Positions 21,804 to 31,886 of a stretch of 64,000 nucleotides of DNA are shown here, one piece after another. The DNA comes from Clostridium sp. AM34-11AC (GTDB lineage Bacteria; Bacillota; Clostridia; Lachnospirales; Lachnospiraceae): contig NZ_QWGL01000018.1 in the NCBI RefSeq assembly GCF_003435375.1, forward strand, positions 1 to 64,000, written 5' to 3'. Within the stretch, counting starts at the first letter, position 1; every line of letters begins with the position of its first letter. Below the pieces are notes generated by a model. That model ran no database searches and was not told the origin of the DNA. It worked only from the letters and a program-made list of their open reading frames with translations. A program made the position numbers and the translations under genes.

Positions 21804-24800
21804 ATGTATATCAAAAAATACTGGGGCAACTTTATCGGAGGCTCGGACGACAGCCTGAACCTTATGGCATTTTTGGAGGATCAGAAACAAGAGGAGATCC
21901 CCCTCAGCGAGATTTTCGCCAAGATTGGTCTGGACAAGCAGAACTGGGACTTCCGCCAGACCGTGGAGTATCTGGAGTTCACCCATTCGGACGGCGTGGA
22001 GATGGACTTCCACTTCGCCATTGATGTGGTCACCGACCTGGCCGCCATCCTGCTGGAGTGCAGCGTCAGTGGCAGTGTAAACCTTCAGGATCTGGACGAG
22101 TACAACACCCCCGCCCGCCGTATCCGCATCACTGCTACGCCGGAGGAGCACGAGGCCATGGACAAGGCCCTGGCGGACTTTGTCCATGCCCCGCTGGAAT
22201 ACGACATCAGCGAGATGATGGGCGAGGATGAGATCACGGATATGGCTTCTCAGGTGGAGATGCTGCGGACGGAGCTGTACGAAGCCTCTGGCCGCAACCG
22301 GAACTACCATGTAAAGGCGGAAGATGTAAAAGATCTGCTCCCCGACTGGGAGGGTGCCGATGGCTGTATCGCCACCAACCGCATCACAGTGGAGGGCTGC
22401 AAGGTTGGCTACTGCTACAGGGAGAAGCCGGACGGCGGCTGGGACAGTGGCTGGCGCTTCACCGCTGGTGACGAGAGCGAGGCGTACATGGACGACCCCA
22501 ACAACGCCGGGATTTACAAGCTGAACACAATTTGCAACGACGATCCCGACATCATTCCTCTGCTGAACACCCCCGCCCCCTGCGCCTTTGAGCGGGATGA
22601 GAACGGAGTGTTCCAGCAGATCAAAAACTGGAAACCGGATGAGGACGAGGAGGACCCTGATATGGACATTTTGAAGCAGTGCCAGAAGTGGCATGAGGAG
22701 GACAAACACCTGAAAATCGTTGACGCGCTGGAGGCCATCCCCGCCGAGGAGCGTACCCCGGAAATTGATATGGAGCTGGCCTGCGCCTACAACAATCTGG
22801 CGGACCCCAGCGAGCCGGAGGGAAGGAAGCTGCTTCACCAGGCACTGGAACTGATGCAGTCCCATGAGGAGGAACTGGGAGATACTTATTCCTGGAATTT
22901 CCGTATGGGGTATGCCTATTATTATCTGGATCAGGAGGGCCGCGCTCTGCGGCATTTTGAAAAAGCTCTGGAACTGCATCCCGGTGATGATCCGAAGCTC
23001 AACACCCGACAGGACATGGAGGAACTAATTGACTCGTGCAAGAAGGGTATTTCTCTGCCTCAGTTCTCGGAGTGCTTCCGGGAAAGGACAGAGGACTGGT
23101 GGGAAACCTTTGCCGAGATGGAAGCAGAGCTGCGCCAGATGATGGACGAGGACAAAGACCATACCCGCGGCGCAGAACTCGTGGCCCAAATGCAGGAAAC
23201 CCTGAATCTGGTTTTTGATGAAATCTCCTTCGAGATGGGCTTCAACGGCGAGAAGTACGAGCTGATCCTCACTCCGGAGGGTGACAAGGTCAAGCTGTTT
23301 GAGCTGGTCTACTTCCAGAAACACGCCTCCAAGGAGGTGCTGGAGCACTGGAACATCCTTGTGGGCCGTCAGCCCCTCCCGAACATCGGCCTGCGTACCG
23401 AGGACGGATGGAATATCTCTGGGGATGATGTGCAGATCTGGCTGGAGGAACAGGGTGAAAACAGCTTCGCCATCTCCGCTTACTGTGAAAAGCTGCTGCC
23501 TAAGCTTCAAGAGGAAGAAGGCCGGGCCTGGTGGATGCTCACTACCCTCACCGACCAAGTGCTGGGCGAGATCTCCCACATGAGATACATAGACAGCTTT
23601 GATGTGCTGGAGGAACCCAAGGCAGAGCCGTCCTTCCTCCTGTCCCAGCTGCCCGACAAACTGCGGGAGCAGGGCCTGGAGCTCTCCACCGACCCGGAAG
23701 CCTATCTGGAGAGCTACCTTGGTTACAAAATGGAACCCAAACAGGACCCGGACGCCGATTGGCGGCTGGATGTAATGGCCGGTTCCACCTGCTGTGTGCC
23801 GCTCATCAACGGCTATCTGAATGCCGACAATGATTTTATGGACGATCTCCATGCCGACGGCGCGGTGGCGGGCTTCTTCTGCTATCCCCTGGATACCCTG
23901 CGTGAGGAGGAAGGCAGTCAGAAAATTTTCGACTTCCGGGACAAACTGGAGGAAGTGCTCACCGGCGGGGATGGTTCGGAAGTGCTCACTCTCACCGGCG
24001 GGGCTACCGGCCTCTACTGTGGCTATGTGGACTTCATCGCCTGGGACATCCAAGAGGCGCTGAACATGGCGAAAGAGTTCTTTGAAGGCACGGACATCCC
24101 ATGGGCCATCTTCCACACCTTCCGCCGTGAAGCCGGTTCTGTACCCCTAAAGCAACAAGATGATGGGACAGAAACTGAGAATCAGGATGACGAGTTGGAC
24201 GAAACGCTGACGGGCATGGACTATATTCCTTACACCCAACAGAACGCCGAAGCATTCTTCGCTCAGTTGGAGCAGTGGAACGACGAGGATGAGTACACCC
24301 GCTGTATCCAGGCACTGAATGCCATCCCAGAGGACTGGAGGAACTATCGCACCGCCTACGCCTTGGCACGGGCGCTGGAAAACTACGCCATTATCGGGGA
24401 CCATGACGAGGGCACCCCTCGCTATAAGGGAGACAAGGCCCTGTGCCGCGCCATCGAGGTGCTGGAGTCCGTCCGGGAGGAAGGCCAGGACAAGGCGGAG
24501 TGGAATATGCGGATGGCCTACGGCTATCAGTATCTCTATGGTCAGGAGGAAAAGGCCATTCCCTACGCCCAGCGGTGGGCAGAACTGGACCCAGAGGACG
24601 AAAATGCCTCGGCGGTGATTCAGGAGTGTAAGGCGGAGATCCGGAAACGCCAGCGCAGCCGGAAGAAGGCCAAATTCGTGCCCGGTGATACCCCCTTCGA
24701 GGGCTTCGACCTCACCAACTTCTGGGACGACAGTATGTATGCGCTGAAAGAGTATGTCAGCGATCCGCCTTCCGATGAGCTGATCGCCAGCGTGGAGGAG

Positions 24801-27800
24801 GAACTGGGCTATAAACTTCCTGCCGCCTATATCTGGCTGATGAAGCAGCACAACGGCGGCATTCCGGTGAATACCTGCTATCCCTGCGATGAGCCTACCT
24901 GTTGGGCAGATGACCATGTGGCTATCACCGGCATTTTCGGCATCGGGCGAGAAAAGAGCTGCTCTCTCTGCGGAGAGCTGGGCAGCCAGTTTATGATCGA
25001 TGAGTGGGAGTATCCTGCCATCGGCGTGGCCATCTGCGACTGTCCAAGCGCCGGACACGATATGATTTTCCTGGACTACCGGGCTTGCGGTCCCCAGGGA
25101 GAGCCTGCGGTAGTCCATGTGGATCAGGAAAACGACTACAAGATCACCCATCTGGCAGACAGCTTTGAGGAATTTGTCCGCGGACTGGAGCATGAATCCC
25201 TCTATGATCCGGATGAAGATGTAGAGGATCTTGAGGATGACGCCGACGAGGAGAAAACTGACCGTAAGGGCTCCTTTGCCGGGTCTGTGCTCCTCTCCAA
25301 AGCGGAATGGGACAAGGAGCAGTTGATCCGGAATCTGCGGGAAGAATGGGGCATCGTAGATGAGGAGCCGGATGAGGGCGACGAAGATGATGAGAACAGC
25401 GATGACGCTGTGGTAATGCGGGTCGGCGGCATGATGCTGATCGTGACACTCTTCCACGGTCACATCCCGGACAATGAAGCAGAGATCAACGCCGAAAACA
25501 ACTATATGTGGCCAGAGGCCGTAGAAGTGGCCAAAGCGCACAAGGCCCATATCATGGTGGCTGTGTTGGGCGAGGAGGAAAAACTGCTGGAACGAGGTAA
25601 GCTGTTCACCAAGGCGATGGCAGTGTGCTGCAAGCAGAAATACGCCACCGGTGTCTACACCAGCGGCGTGGTATTTGAGCCTCGTTTCTATGAGGGCCTT
25701 GCCGATATGCTCAAAAAGGACGAACTGCCCATCTTCAACTGGGTTTGGTTCGGCCTGTACCGGAGCGAGGGGGGCCTAAACGGCTACACCTACGGCATGG
25801 ATGTGTTTGGCAAGGAGGAAATGGAGGTGTTGAACACCGACGCTGAGCCGGAGGAACTACGGGACTTTTTGGCAAGCCTTGCCTCCTATGTGCTGGCGTG
25901 TGATGTGACGCTGCAAGACGGCGAGACCATCGGTTTTTCTGCGGACGATAAGCACACCATCACCCGCAGCCCCGGCGTCTCTCTGCCAGAAGAACAGATG
26001 ACCCTGAAGATCGGTTACGAGCCTATAAAGGGAGATCCAGAGGATGACAGCTGCGACCACTCAGACAATGATGACACGCAGGATGAGGAAGAATTCAGTA
26101 ATCCCGAAGTCTACACCGAGGAGGAGATGGAAGCCGTCGAGGGGCACATTGAGCAGTATTTCGGCAAGTTCGAGAATGTGTTCCATGAGCTGGTTTCTCC
26201 CGACATCCATGTGGACATCTGCGTGGTGCCGCCCTCTGAGGAGCGGGACTACTGCACCCTGGTCACCATGGGCATGGGCGCTCACCGGATGAATGTGCCG
26301 GAGGAACTGGCGGAATATAAGCTGGAGCGGGCGGAGCTGGCCATTGCCCTGCCTGCGGACTGGAAGCTGGATCAGGAGTCCATGAAAGACGAAAAGTGGT
26401 ACTGGCCCATCCGCCTGCTGAAATCCTTGGCCCGTCTGCCTATCAACTGTGACAGCTGGTTGGGGCATGGTCATACAGTGGAGAACCGGGAACCATTTGC
26501 AGACAACACCAAACTGTGTACTGCTACCCTGATCGGTCCTCAGGGTACGGAGGATGGCAGCGAGGTCTGCACTCTGCCGGGCGGCGAGGAGGTCAACTTC
26601 TATCAGGTCATTCCGCTTTATGAGGACGAGTTGGACTATAAACTGGAACATGATGTAGACGCTCTGCTGGACAAGATGGCGGGGATCAGCTTTGTGGTGA
26701 ACCCCACCCGCCAGGATGCAATCACCCGTGGCACCCTTTCCAATGATGATTTTGACGGTGAGATGGACGATGCTTCCTATCATATCGAGAGCATTGAGGA
26801 GAAGGAACTGCCTATTGACCCCATCAATGCTTATAACCACATGGCCATCTACCTGCGCTGGTGTATGGAGCACGACCTGATGGGCGAGGACTTCTTGAAA
26901 GAATACAGCGAAGTGACCAAACAGGTCAAAGCTGATCCTGCCAATGTGGATCTGAGGGAGTTTATCCGGGATGAGCTGGACGGCTGTCTGTTCTCTGTGC
27001 TGTTCAATCAGCAAGGCCGTGCCTTTGCAGGCTATTACTACGGAGAGGGCGACAGCCCCTACTATCCTGCCGATGTTGACGACAACGCCCTCCGCTTCTT
27101 CGGCCCGGAGCGGTATCACTCTGATGAGTTCCAGGATGAAGCCTACCTGTTCATCCCCTTTGACGAGGACTACTATCAGGCTATGGCAGAGGTGATCGGG
27201 GAACGGTTTGAAAACTGGCAGGGACAGGACTTCGACGAGGACACGCTGGAGCCTTCCGAGGTTGCTCAGGCCATCATGGAGTATCTGGACTGCGAGTGTA
27301 CCTATTTCCCATCCATGGCAGATGATGACCCCATCATGTCGGCATACAGCTACGCCCAGCGGCTGGGGGTACGGGAGGGCTTTGTTCCCGTGCTCATCAA
27401 GGCGGATGATGAAACGCTGTTGGAGTGTCTGGTGATGAACGCCGATCCGGAGCACAATGCGGACTTCTACGAATTTGACCTCAAAACAGTAGAGGAGTAT
27501 CGAAAGAAGATGCTCTCCGCTCCCATCAAGGACGGAAAGGCGGTTCTGGAGGAATTGACCGGCCAGCGCAAGGAAGAAGCCGAGGACGATGACATGGACT
27601 GGGAGGCGGAAGTCCTGGGCGAGATGGAGGGCGGCTATGACAATGACCGCTTCTCCTGCTATTGGGATTCGGATAGCCACATGACCTATCCGCTCATTCT
27701 GGCCAAAATTCCGGTCAAGAACCCCTGGGAGATCTTCGCCTATCTGCCCTTTGGAAATTGGAATGAGTGCCCCGACACGCCGGACCTGATGGCAGTGGCG

Positions 27801-28019
27801 AAATACTGGTTCGAGCAGCATGGTGCCATCCCTGCCGCCATGAGCCACGATGAATTGGAGTTTGAACTTCCGACTCCGATCTCCAAGGAAAGAGCTATGG
27901 AAGTGGCTGTGGAGCAATATGGCTTCTGCCCAGATCTGGATCAGAATGAGGATGGAAGCATTGGCTCCTTGGCAGATGTCCTGTGGCAGTCCACTGTCTG
28001 GTATTTCTGGTGGGATTGA
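21804..28019 (+). CDS. Giant polyimmunity protein (DUF2185, TPR, SUKH, DUF4261, SUFU, DUF4253 modules)
   Basis: A 2,071-aa acidic cytosolic protein with no signal or membrane segment, built from modules normally encoded as separate immunity proteins. 1-140: unnamed module (MYIKKYWGNFIGGSDDSLNL). 183-275: DUF2185/Imm33-like (CIATNRITVEGCKVGYCYRE...GWDSGWRFTAGDE). 285-400: TPR-like repeats. 412-782: unnamed alpha/beta region. 805-945: second TPR-like set. 958-1130: SMI1/KNR4 (SUKH). 1155-1405: DUF4261-like (GVYTSGVVF, DGETIGFSADDKHTITRS). 1435-1632: SUFU-like. 1672-1805: helical AYNHMAIYLRWCMEHDL module. 1835-2071: DUF4253, ending STVWYFWWD. Asp/Glu-rich linkers separate the modules (for example 1133-1150). 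A single protein neutralising several toxins is inferred; no toxin gene is in the window. Start 3 bp after DUF4259. Confidence 0.8.
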   Translation: MYIKKYWGNFIGGSDDSLNLMAFLEDQKQEEIPLSEIFAKIGLDKQNWDFRQTVEYLEFTHSDGVEMDFHFAIDVVTDLAAILLECSVSGSVNLQDLDEYNTPARRIRITATPEEHEAMDKALADFVHAPLEYDISEMMGEDEITDMASQVEMLRTELYEASGRNRNYHVKAEDVKDLLPDWEGADGCIATNRITVEGCKVGYCYREKPDGGWDSGWRFTAGDESEAYMDDPNNAGIYKLNTICNDDPDIIPLLNTPAPCAFERDENGVFQQIKNWKPDEDEEDPDMDILKQCQKWHEEDKHLKIVDALEAIPAEERTPEIDMELACAYNNLADPSEPEGRKLLHQALELMQSHEEELGDTYSWNFRMGYAYYYLDQEGRALRHFEKALELHPGDDPKLNTRQDMEELIDSCKKGISLPQFSECFRERTEDWWETFAEMEAELRQMMDEDKDHTRGAELVAQMQETLNLVFDEISFEMGFNGEKYELILTPEGDKVKLFELVYFQKHASKEVLEHWNILVGRQPLPNIGLRTEDGWNISGDDVQIWLEEQGENSFAISAYCEKLLPKLQEEEGRAWWMLTTLTDQVLGEISHMRYIDSFDVLEEPKAEPSFLLSQLPDKLREQGLELSTDPEAYLESYLGYKMEPKQDPDADWRLDVMAGSTCCVPLINGYLNADNDFMDDLHADGAVAGFFCYPLDTLREEEGSQKIFDFRDKLEEVLTGGDGSEVLTLTGGATGLYCGYVDFIAWDIQEALNMAKEFFEGTDIPWAIFHTFRREAGSVPLKQQDDGTETENQDDELDETLTGMDYIPYTQQNAEAFFAQLEQWNDEDEYTRCIQALNAIPEDWRNYRTAYALARALENYAIIGDHDEGTPRYKGDKALCRAIEVLESVREEGQDKAEWNMRMAYGYQYLYGQEEKAIPYAQRWAELDPEDENASAVIQECKAEIRKRQRSRKKAKFVPGDTPFEGFDLTNFWDDSMYALKEYVSDPPSDELIASVEEELGYKLPAAYIWLMKQHNGGIPVNTCYPCDEPTCWADDHVAITGIFGIGREKSCSLCGELGSQFMIDEWEYPAIGVAICDCPSAGHDMIFLDYRACGPQGEPAVVHVDQENDYKITHLADSFEEFVRGLEHESLYDPDEDVEDLEDDADEEKTDRKGSFAGSVLLSKAEWDKEQLIRNLREEWGIVDEEPDEGDEDDENSDDAVVMRVGGMMLIVTLFHGHIPDNEAEINAENNYMWPEAVEVAKAHKAHIMVAVLGEEEKLLERGKLFTKAMAVCCKQKYATGVYTSGVVFEPRFYEGLADMLKKDELPIFNWVWFGLYRSEGGLNGYTYGMDVFGKEEMEVLNTDAEPEELRDFLASLASYVLACDVTLQDGETIGFSADDKHTITRSPGVSLPEEQMTLKIGYEPIKGDPEDDSCDHSDNDDTQDEEEFSNPEVYTEEEMEAVEGHIEQYFGKFENVFHELVSPDIHVDICVVPPSEERDYCTLVTMGMGAHRMNVPEELAEYKLERAELAIALPADWKLDQESMKDEKWYWPIRLLKSLARLPINCDSWLGHGHTVENREPFADNTKLCTATLIGPQGTEDGSEVCTLPGGEEVNFYQVIPLYEDELDYKLEHDVDALLDKMAGISFVVNPTRQDAITRGTLSNDDFDGEMDDASYHIESIEEKELPIDPINAYNHMAIYLRWCMEHDLMGEDFLKEYSEVTKQVKADPANVDLREFIRDELDGCLFSVLFNQQGRAFAGYYYGEGDSPYYPADVDDNALRFFGPERYHSDEFQDEAYLFIPFDEDYYQAMAEVIGERFENWQGQDFDEDTLEPSEVAQAIMEYLDCECTYFPSMADDDPIMSAYSYAQRLGVREGFVPVLIKADDETLLECLVMNADPEHNADFYEFDLKTVEEYRKKMLSAPIKDGKAVLEELTGQRKEEAEDDDMDWEAEVLGEMEGGYDNDRFSCYWDSDSHMTYPLILAKIPVKNPWEIFAYLPFGNWNECPDTPDLMAVAKYWFEQHGAIPAAMSHDELEFELPTPISKERAMEVAVEQYGFCPDLDQNEDGSIGSLADVLWQSTVWYFWWD

Positions 28020-28034
28020 TGGGAGGTGCGACCA

Positions 28035-28898
28035 ATGACAGAATATCAGAAAACCTATATCGAACTAAAAAAACAGTTTGTTGCGACCAATGAAGGTCCA
28101 GACAATGTCCGCGCTCTATATACCTTCAAGGAAGAACTTGAGCAGAGTGAGGATCAGCAGGCCAAGGAAGTGCTGGTGGATGTATATGACCTGCTGGACT
28201 TTAAGAAGGACGCCTACGAACTGCTCTGCCAAATCGGAAATCGTTCCGATAAAAAGACCCTCAAGCGGCTGGGCACGCTGAAGGACTATGCGGAAAACTG
28301 GGGCAATCATTATGCCCTCCCCAAGCCCAAAACGCCGGAGGAAAAGCAGAAAGAGAAGGAACGGCAGGCCCAGCTGGGGCTGCCCGCCTTCCGGTATCAC
28401 CCAAACCCTCTGGAAACTGGGGCTTTTGAGGAATCCGCAGACGGCGTTGTCTGCGACTGCTGTGGCAAGACGACCCATATTTTCTATACAGCCCCCTTTT
28501 ACGCCGTGGAGGATATTGCATATCTGTGCCCAGAGTGCATCGCCAACGGCGAAGCAGCCCGGAAATATGACGGCTGCTTCCAGGACGATTGCTCTCTGGA
28601 TAATGGTGTAGACGATCCAGAGAAGCTGGACGAGCTCATCCACCGAACTCCCGGCTACTCCGGTTGGCAGCAGGAATACTGGCGCGCCCACTGTGGCGAC
28701 TACTGCGCCTACCTGGGCCATGTGGGTGCCAGAGAACTGCGGGCGCTGGGTGTGCTCGAGGAAGTGTTGGACGATCCCATGTGGGATGACGAACAGAAGA
28801 AAATGATTCAGGAATCCGTCAATGGCGGGCATCTGCAATGCTATCTGTTCCAGTGCCTCCACTGCGGAAAACACCTGGTCTGGATGGATTTTGATTGA
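28035..28898 (+). CDS. CbrC-family (UPF0167) protein
   Basis: A 287-aa protein. Residues 1-110 are helical; the C-terminal part fits the CbrC/UPF0167 family, beginning LPAFRYHPNPLETGAFEES. It carries CDCCG, CPEC and CLHCGKHLVWMDFD cysteine motifs for zinc. CbrC in Escherichia coli is linked to colicin E2 tolerance, which agrees with an immunity role here. The ATG at 28,035 is preferred over an upstream GTG, since GGGAGGT lies 8 bp before it. Confidence 0.75.
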   Translation: MTEYQKTYIELKKQFVATNEGPDNVRALYTFKEELEQSEDQQAKEVLVDVYDLLDFKKDAYELLCQIGNRSDKKTLKRLGTLKDYAENWGNHYALPKPKTPEEKQKEKERQAQLGLPAFRYHPNPLETGAFEESADGVVCDCCGKTTHIFYTAPFYAVEDIAYLCPECIANGEAARKYDGCFQDDCSLDNGVDDPEKLDELIHRTPGYSGWQQEYWRAHCGDYCAYLGHVGARELRALGVLEEVLDDPMWDDEQKKMIQESVNGGHLQCYLFQCLHCGKHLVWMDFD

Positions 28899-28907
28899 GG
28901 TGGCAAC

Positions 28908-29459
28908 ATGGAGAAGAAGGATTTTCCCAAGGGAACCAAGCCCCGTGAGATCTTCGTCTATACCTGTGAGCGGATCGCGGAGCCTTTGAACCCGCTGGGC
29001 TACAAATACCGCAAGAGCAAAAATGACATCTACAAAAAAGACGGCATCTTTGTGTTCTCCTTTTACTTTTCCCCCTCCATCCGCTTTGGCTCCACCACTT
29101 TTACTGCCTTCTTCGATGTGAGTTCCCCGGTGATTGCCCAGTGGCGCAGTGAGCAGGAAGGGACGGAGGAAACCTATGATGGTATCGTGGGTACCTCCAT
29201 CGCCCGGCTGACCCACCGGTATGATGACTTCCCCCGCTATGAGGTATCTACTCTGCTGGAGCGGGAACGCTCTATCCAGGAAATTTCCGGGCAGATCCAG
29301 GACTATGCACTACCATTCTTTGCCCGGTTTTCCAATCTGCCCAAGCTGCTGGACGATGTGGAACAGGAGGGGTTCTTCCCCCATCGGAAGGGGTTCGATG
29401 TCCCTAAGCGGAATCGGGAGTTCATCGAATGCTTCCGGGAGTATCTCCAAAAGCAGTAG
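28908..29459 (+). CDS. DUF4304-like protein of the immunity operon
   Basis: A 183-aa soluble protein (MEKKDFPKGTKPREIFVYTCERIAEPL...). The N-terminal pattern, a helix then GYKYRKSKNDIYKKDGIFVFSFYFSPS, resembles DUF4304-type proteins, in which a beta-sheet follows a conserved basic hairpin. Assignment is tentative. Spacing of 9 bp from cbrC indicates the same transcript. Confidence 0.5.
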   Translation: MEKKDFPKGTKPREIFVYTCERIAEPLNPLGYKYRKSKNDIYKKDGIFVFSFYFSPSIRFGSTTFTAFFDVSSPVIAQWRSEQEGTEETYDGIVGTSIARLTHRYDDFPRYEVSTLLERERSIQEISGQIQDYALPFFARFSNLPKLLDDVEQEGFFPHRKGFDVPKRNREFIECFREYLQKQ

Positions 29460-29485
29460 GAATCAGCAGAAAGGAAACAACACCT

Positions 29486-30022
29486 ATGTCAAACAGTAGA
29501 GTATCCACTTGGAGTGGAATCCGGAACAAATTGGAGAATGACTACCTGTGCCCGGCACTCCGGGGCCACATCCAGTATTTTGCCACCAGTTACAGCAAAA
29601 GCGCCGACCATGAGGGCCGGGCCGCCATTCGTGTGGACGGCGTGGAAGTGCTGCGGAGCAACTACTACACCTATTTTGAAAATGTGTGGACGAAATTTCA
29701 TCACTTGCGCTCCACCACGCTGAAAGATCACGACTCCGCAAAAGAGGCCATCAATCAGGCTCATGCCTATGCGCTGGAGCAGGGCACCTTTGACCAAAAG
29801 GTGTTCTATGAGGCGTTTGGGATCTTTGACAACCAGAGCATCGAGAAAAGCCTTGTCAGCGAGAATCCCCTTGTCCGTATCTTTGCCCTTCTGGATCGCA
29901 GGCTTGGCAAGCGCCGCCTGCTGGCTTTGGAGGACTCCATGGAGCAGGAACTGGACTGGGTGCGGGCTTTCTATGTGATCCGGTTGCAGGCCGAAGGGCT
30001 GATGGAAGCGAATAACATTTAG
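29486..30022 (+). CDS. SF0329-family protein
   Basis: A 178-aa protein that begins MSNSRVSTWSGIRNKLENDYLCPALRGHIQYFAT. This matches the SF0329 family opening (a VSTWS motif followed by LRGRVQYFATRY and VDGKEVL-type strands). The function of the family is unknown. It is a recurrent partner in immunity islands by my recollection, so a role in immunity is contextual. The ATG follows GAAAGGAAAC. Confidence 0.6.
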   Translation: MSNSRVSTWSGIRNKLENDYLCPALRGHIQYFATSYSKSADHEGRAAIRVDGVEVLRSNYYTYFENVWTKFHHLRSTTLKDHDSAKEAINQAHAYALEQGTFDQKVFYEAFGIFDNQSIEKSLVSENPLVRIFALLDRRLGKRRLLALEDSMEQELDWVRAFYVIRLQAEGLMEANNI

Positions 30023-30033
30023 GAGGAACCACC

Positions 30034-30393
30034 ATGTCACAGATCGCGTCCTTTTATCTGATAAAAAATAACCAGCGGCAGGAGTTGTCCGACGGTGACT
30101 GCTCCGGCGCGGTCTATATGGCCATCTGGGACTGGTGTGAGAGCGAACTGGATCTGGATGTCCGTTTTCCTGCTCCCCAGACGGAAGACACCCTGGACTG
30201 CGCTCTGCTGGAGGGAGAGCTGGCGTCTCAACTGCTGGCAGCTCTGCGGGAGCAGGATCTCCCGGAGCTGGCCGCTGAAATTGCCCCGGACTGGGATCTG
30301 CCCACCGAGGCGGTGCAAAGCGGGCTTAATACGCTGCGCTCCCATCTGGAACTGGTGCAGGGCGATGCTGCTCTGCTGTATGAAATGACATGA
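30034..30393 (+). CDS. Uncharacterised small acidic protein
   Basis: A 119-aa acidic protein (MSQIASFYLIKNNQRQELSDGDCSG...). No family recognised. The N-terminal beta-strand plus the AVYMAIWDWCESELDL helix suggests a compact alpha/beta fold. It sits 11 bp after the SF0329 gene behind AGGAGG, inside the immunity operon. Confidence 0.5.
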   Translation: MSQIASFYLIKNNQRQELSDGDCSGAVYMAIWDWCESELDLDVRFPAPQTEDTLDCALLEGELASQLLAALREQDLPELAAEIAPDWDLPTEAVQSGLNTLRSHLELVQGDAALLYEMT

Positions 30394-30408
30394 GAACGGA
30401 GGGATACC

Positions 30409-31053
30409 ATGCTGGCAAAGCGGTTTGAACACATTTTACATGATCTGGGCATGGCTGGGCTGGAACACCCTCTGTTCTACCATGCACCGGTGGGCATTCG
30501 TTTTAAGATCGGCGGGGAGGAACCAATCTATCTGGATAGGCGTGCGGCGAAGCTGAAAACCAACCCCGCTTATGTTCAGGGGGCGCTGGACCGAGCCGCC
30601 GCGATCTATCGGGCACTTCCGGCGGTGCCGGACCTTCTGCGGATCGACGGGTATCCCGATGAAGAACCCGCCGAGTCCCTGCTGACCGTTATCCGGCAGC
30701 GAGTGGGCCTCCCAGTTCCCGATGAACAACTTTCGGCCACAGAGCAGGATGAAGATGGGGATACCCATGCACAAGTGCAGTTTTACTGGGATCTCAGCAA
30801 GATCAGCTTTCAACCAGAGCTGCTTCTTCGGGAAATCATTCTGGGGGACATCGGCGGCTGGAACGGCTTTGTGTCCAGCGTCTATCTGGCTGGGCCGGGG
30901 CCGTTCCTCTACCATTTGTACGATGACCGTGGGCTGGATGTGCTGGGCGGCTCACAGAAGCTGCTATTGCCTCTCTATCATCAATTTCATGACTGGATTT
31001 TGGAATACGATCTGGAGAAGATTGACCAGATGTTCGCTCCAGCAAAAGAATGA
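30409..31053 (+). CDS. DUF3885 protein
   Basis: A 214-aa protein that fits DUF3885: LEHPLFYHAPVGIRFKIGG, then YLDRRA, YVQGALDRAAAIYRALPAVPDLLRIDGY, and near the end LYHLYDDRGLDVLG followed by a LYHQFHDWILEYD helix. DUF3885 genes occur widely as lone immunity-type proteins in Firmicutes. Function unproven. It is preceded by GGAGGG. Confidence 0.75.
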   Translation: MLAKRFEHILHDLGMAGLEHPLFYHAPVGIRFKIGGEEPIYLDRRAAKLKTNPAYVQGALDRAAAIYRALPAVPDLLRIDGYPDEEPAESLLTVIRQRVGLPVPDEQLSATEQDEDGDTHAQVQFYWDLSKISFQPELLLREIILGDIGGWNGFVSSVYLAGPGPFLYHLYDDRGLDVLGGSQKLLLPLYHQFHDWILEYDLEKIDQMFAPAKE

Positions 31054-31080
31054 CTGCATAACAGAAAAGGAGACATTGCT

Positions 31081-31860
31081 ATGGGACTTGATATTTACGC
31101 CGGGCCGCTGACCCGGTACTATTCTCACAACTGGAAAACTGTTGTTCAGCAGTGGGCGGAGGAAAACGGATACACCTTTAACCGCATCACCCCGGACGGG
31201 GAACCTGCTGATAACGAGGAAGAAATGTCCCCGGCTGAGGTCCAGGCGGCGGTGGAGAACTGGCGGGATCAGATCTTGAGCGCCATTTCTCAGCCGGGCC
31301 AGCCCCCCTACGCTCCCTGGCTTGAAGATAATGAGAAACCTTATTACACCGACAAGCCGGATTGGGATGCCTTCGGCGCTATGCTGCTGGTGGCCGCCTG
31401 TCGTACATACGAGGAACCGGTGCCTTCCACCGTGGAGAAGGACTGGATCTTCGGGGAGCATCCTCTGGTCGCCCGCCTTGCATCAGATGAGGAGCGGGTG
31501 TGGTCCCTGTTTCGTGGGGCTACCTGGTGGCTCCCTCTTTCTGACAGCTTTCTGTTCCAAGGGTCCTTGCCTACCGATGACACCGCCGCTATCGCCACCT
31601 TGGGCGGACTGCGGAAGGAGCTGGAAAAGCTGAACCAGCTGGCGTGGCAGGCCGATGAGGACACTATCCTTGGCTGGGCAGACACGGAGGGATACCCGGT
31701 AGACGGAACCGTAGACTCAGATGGACAGTACAGCAAGGCAGACATCCCGGAACACACCCAGTATGACACTCAATCCCTTGCCAAGTTTGCCTTCTCCATG
31801 TTCTGGCGGGCCATGCGGTTTGCCGAGGAGCAGCAGGTGCCTATCCTGCTTGACTATTAA
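31081..31860 (+). CDS. Uncharacterised protein, MGLDIYAGPLTRYY family
   Basis: A 259-aa acidic protein opening MGLDIYAGPLTRYYSHNW. The rest is rich in Trp and acidic residues (WSLFRGATWWLPLSDSFLFQGSLP). I recognise no named domain, though the start resembles hypothetical proteins found in immunity clusters of gut Firmicutes. AAAAGGAGA lies 7 bp before the ATG. Confidence 0.5.
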   Translation: MGLDIYAGPLTRYYSHNWKTVVQQWAEENGYTFNRITPDGEPADNEEEMSPAEVQAAVENWRDQILSAISQPGQPPYAPWLEDNEKPYYTDKPDWDAFGAMLLVAACRTYEEPVPSTVEKDWIFGEHPLVARLASDEERVWSLFRGATWWLPLSDSFLFQGSLPTDDTAAIATLGGLRKELEKLNQLAWQADEDTILGWADTEGYPVDGTVDSDGQYSKADIPEHTQYDTQSLAKFAFSMFWRAMRFAEEQQVPILLDY

Positions 31861-31886
31861 AGAGAATTCGTCAGGGGGTGGAGACC

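Noticed and set aside
26061..27917. 618-codon minus-strand open frame opposite the polyimmunity gene
   Set aside because: It mirrors a GC-rich plus-strand gene with clear domains, has no ribosome binding site, and its translation has no recognisable motif.
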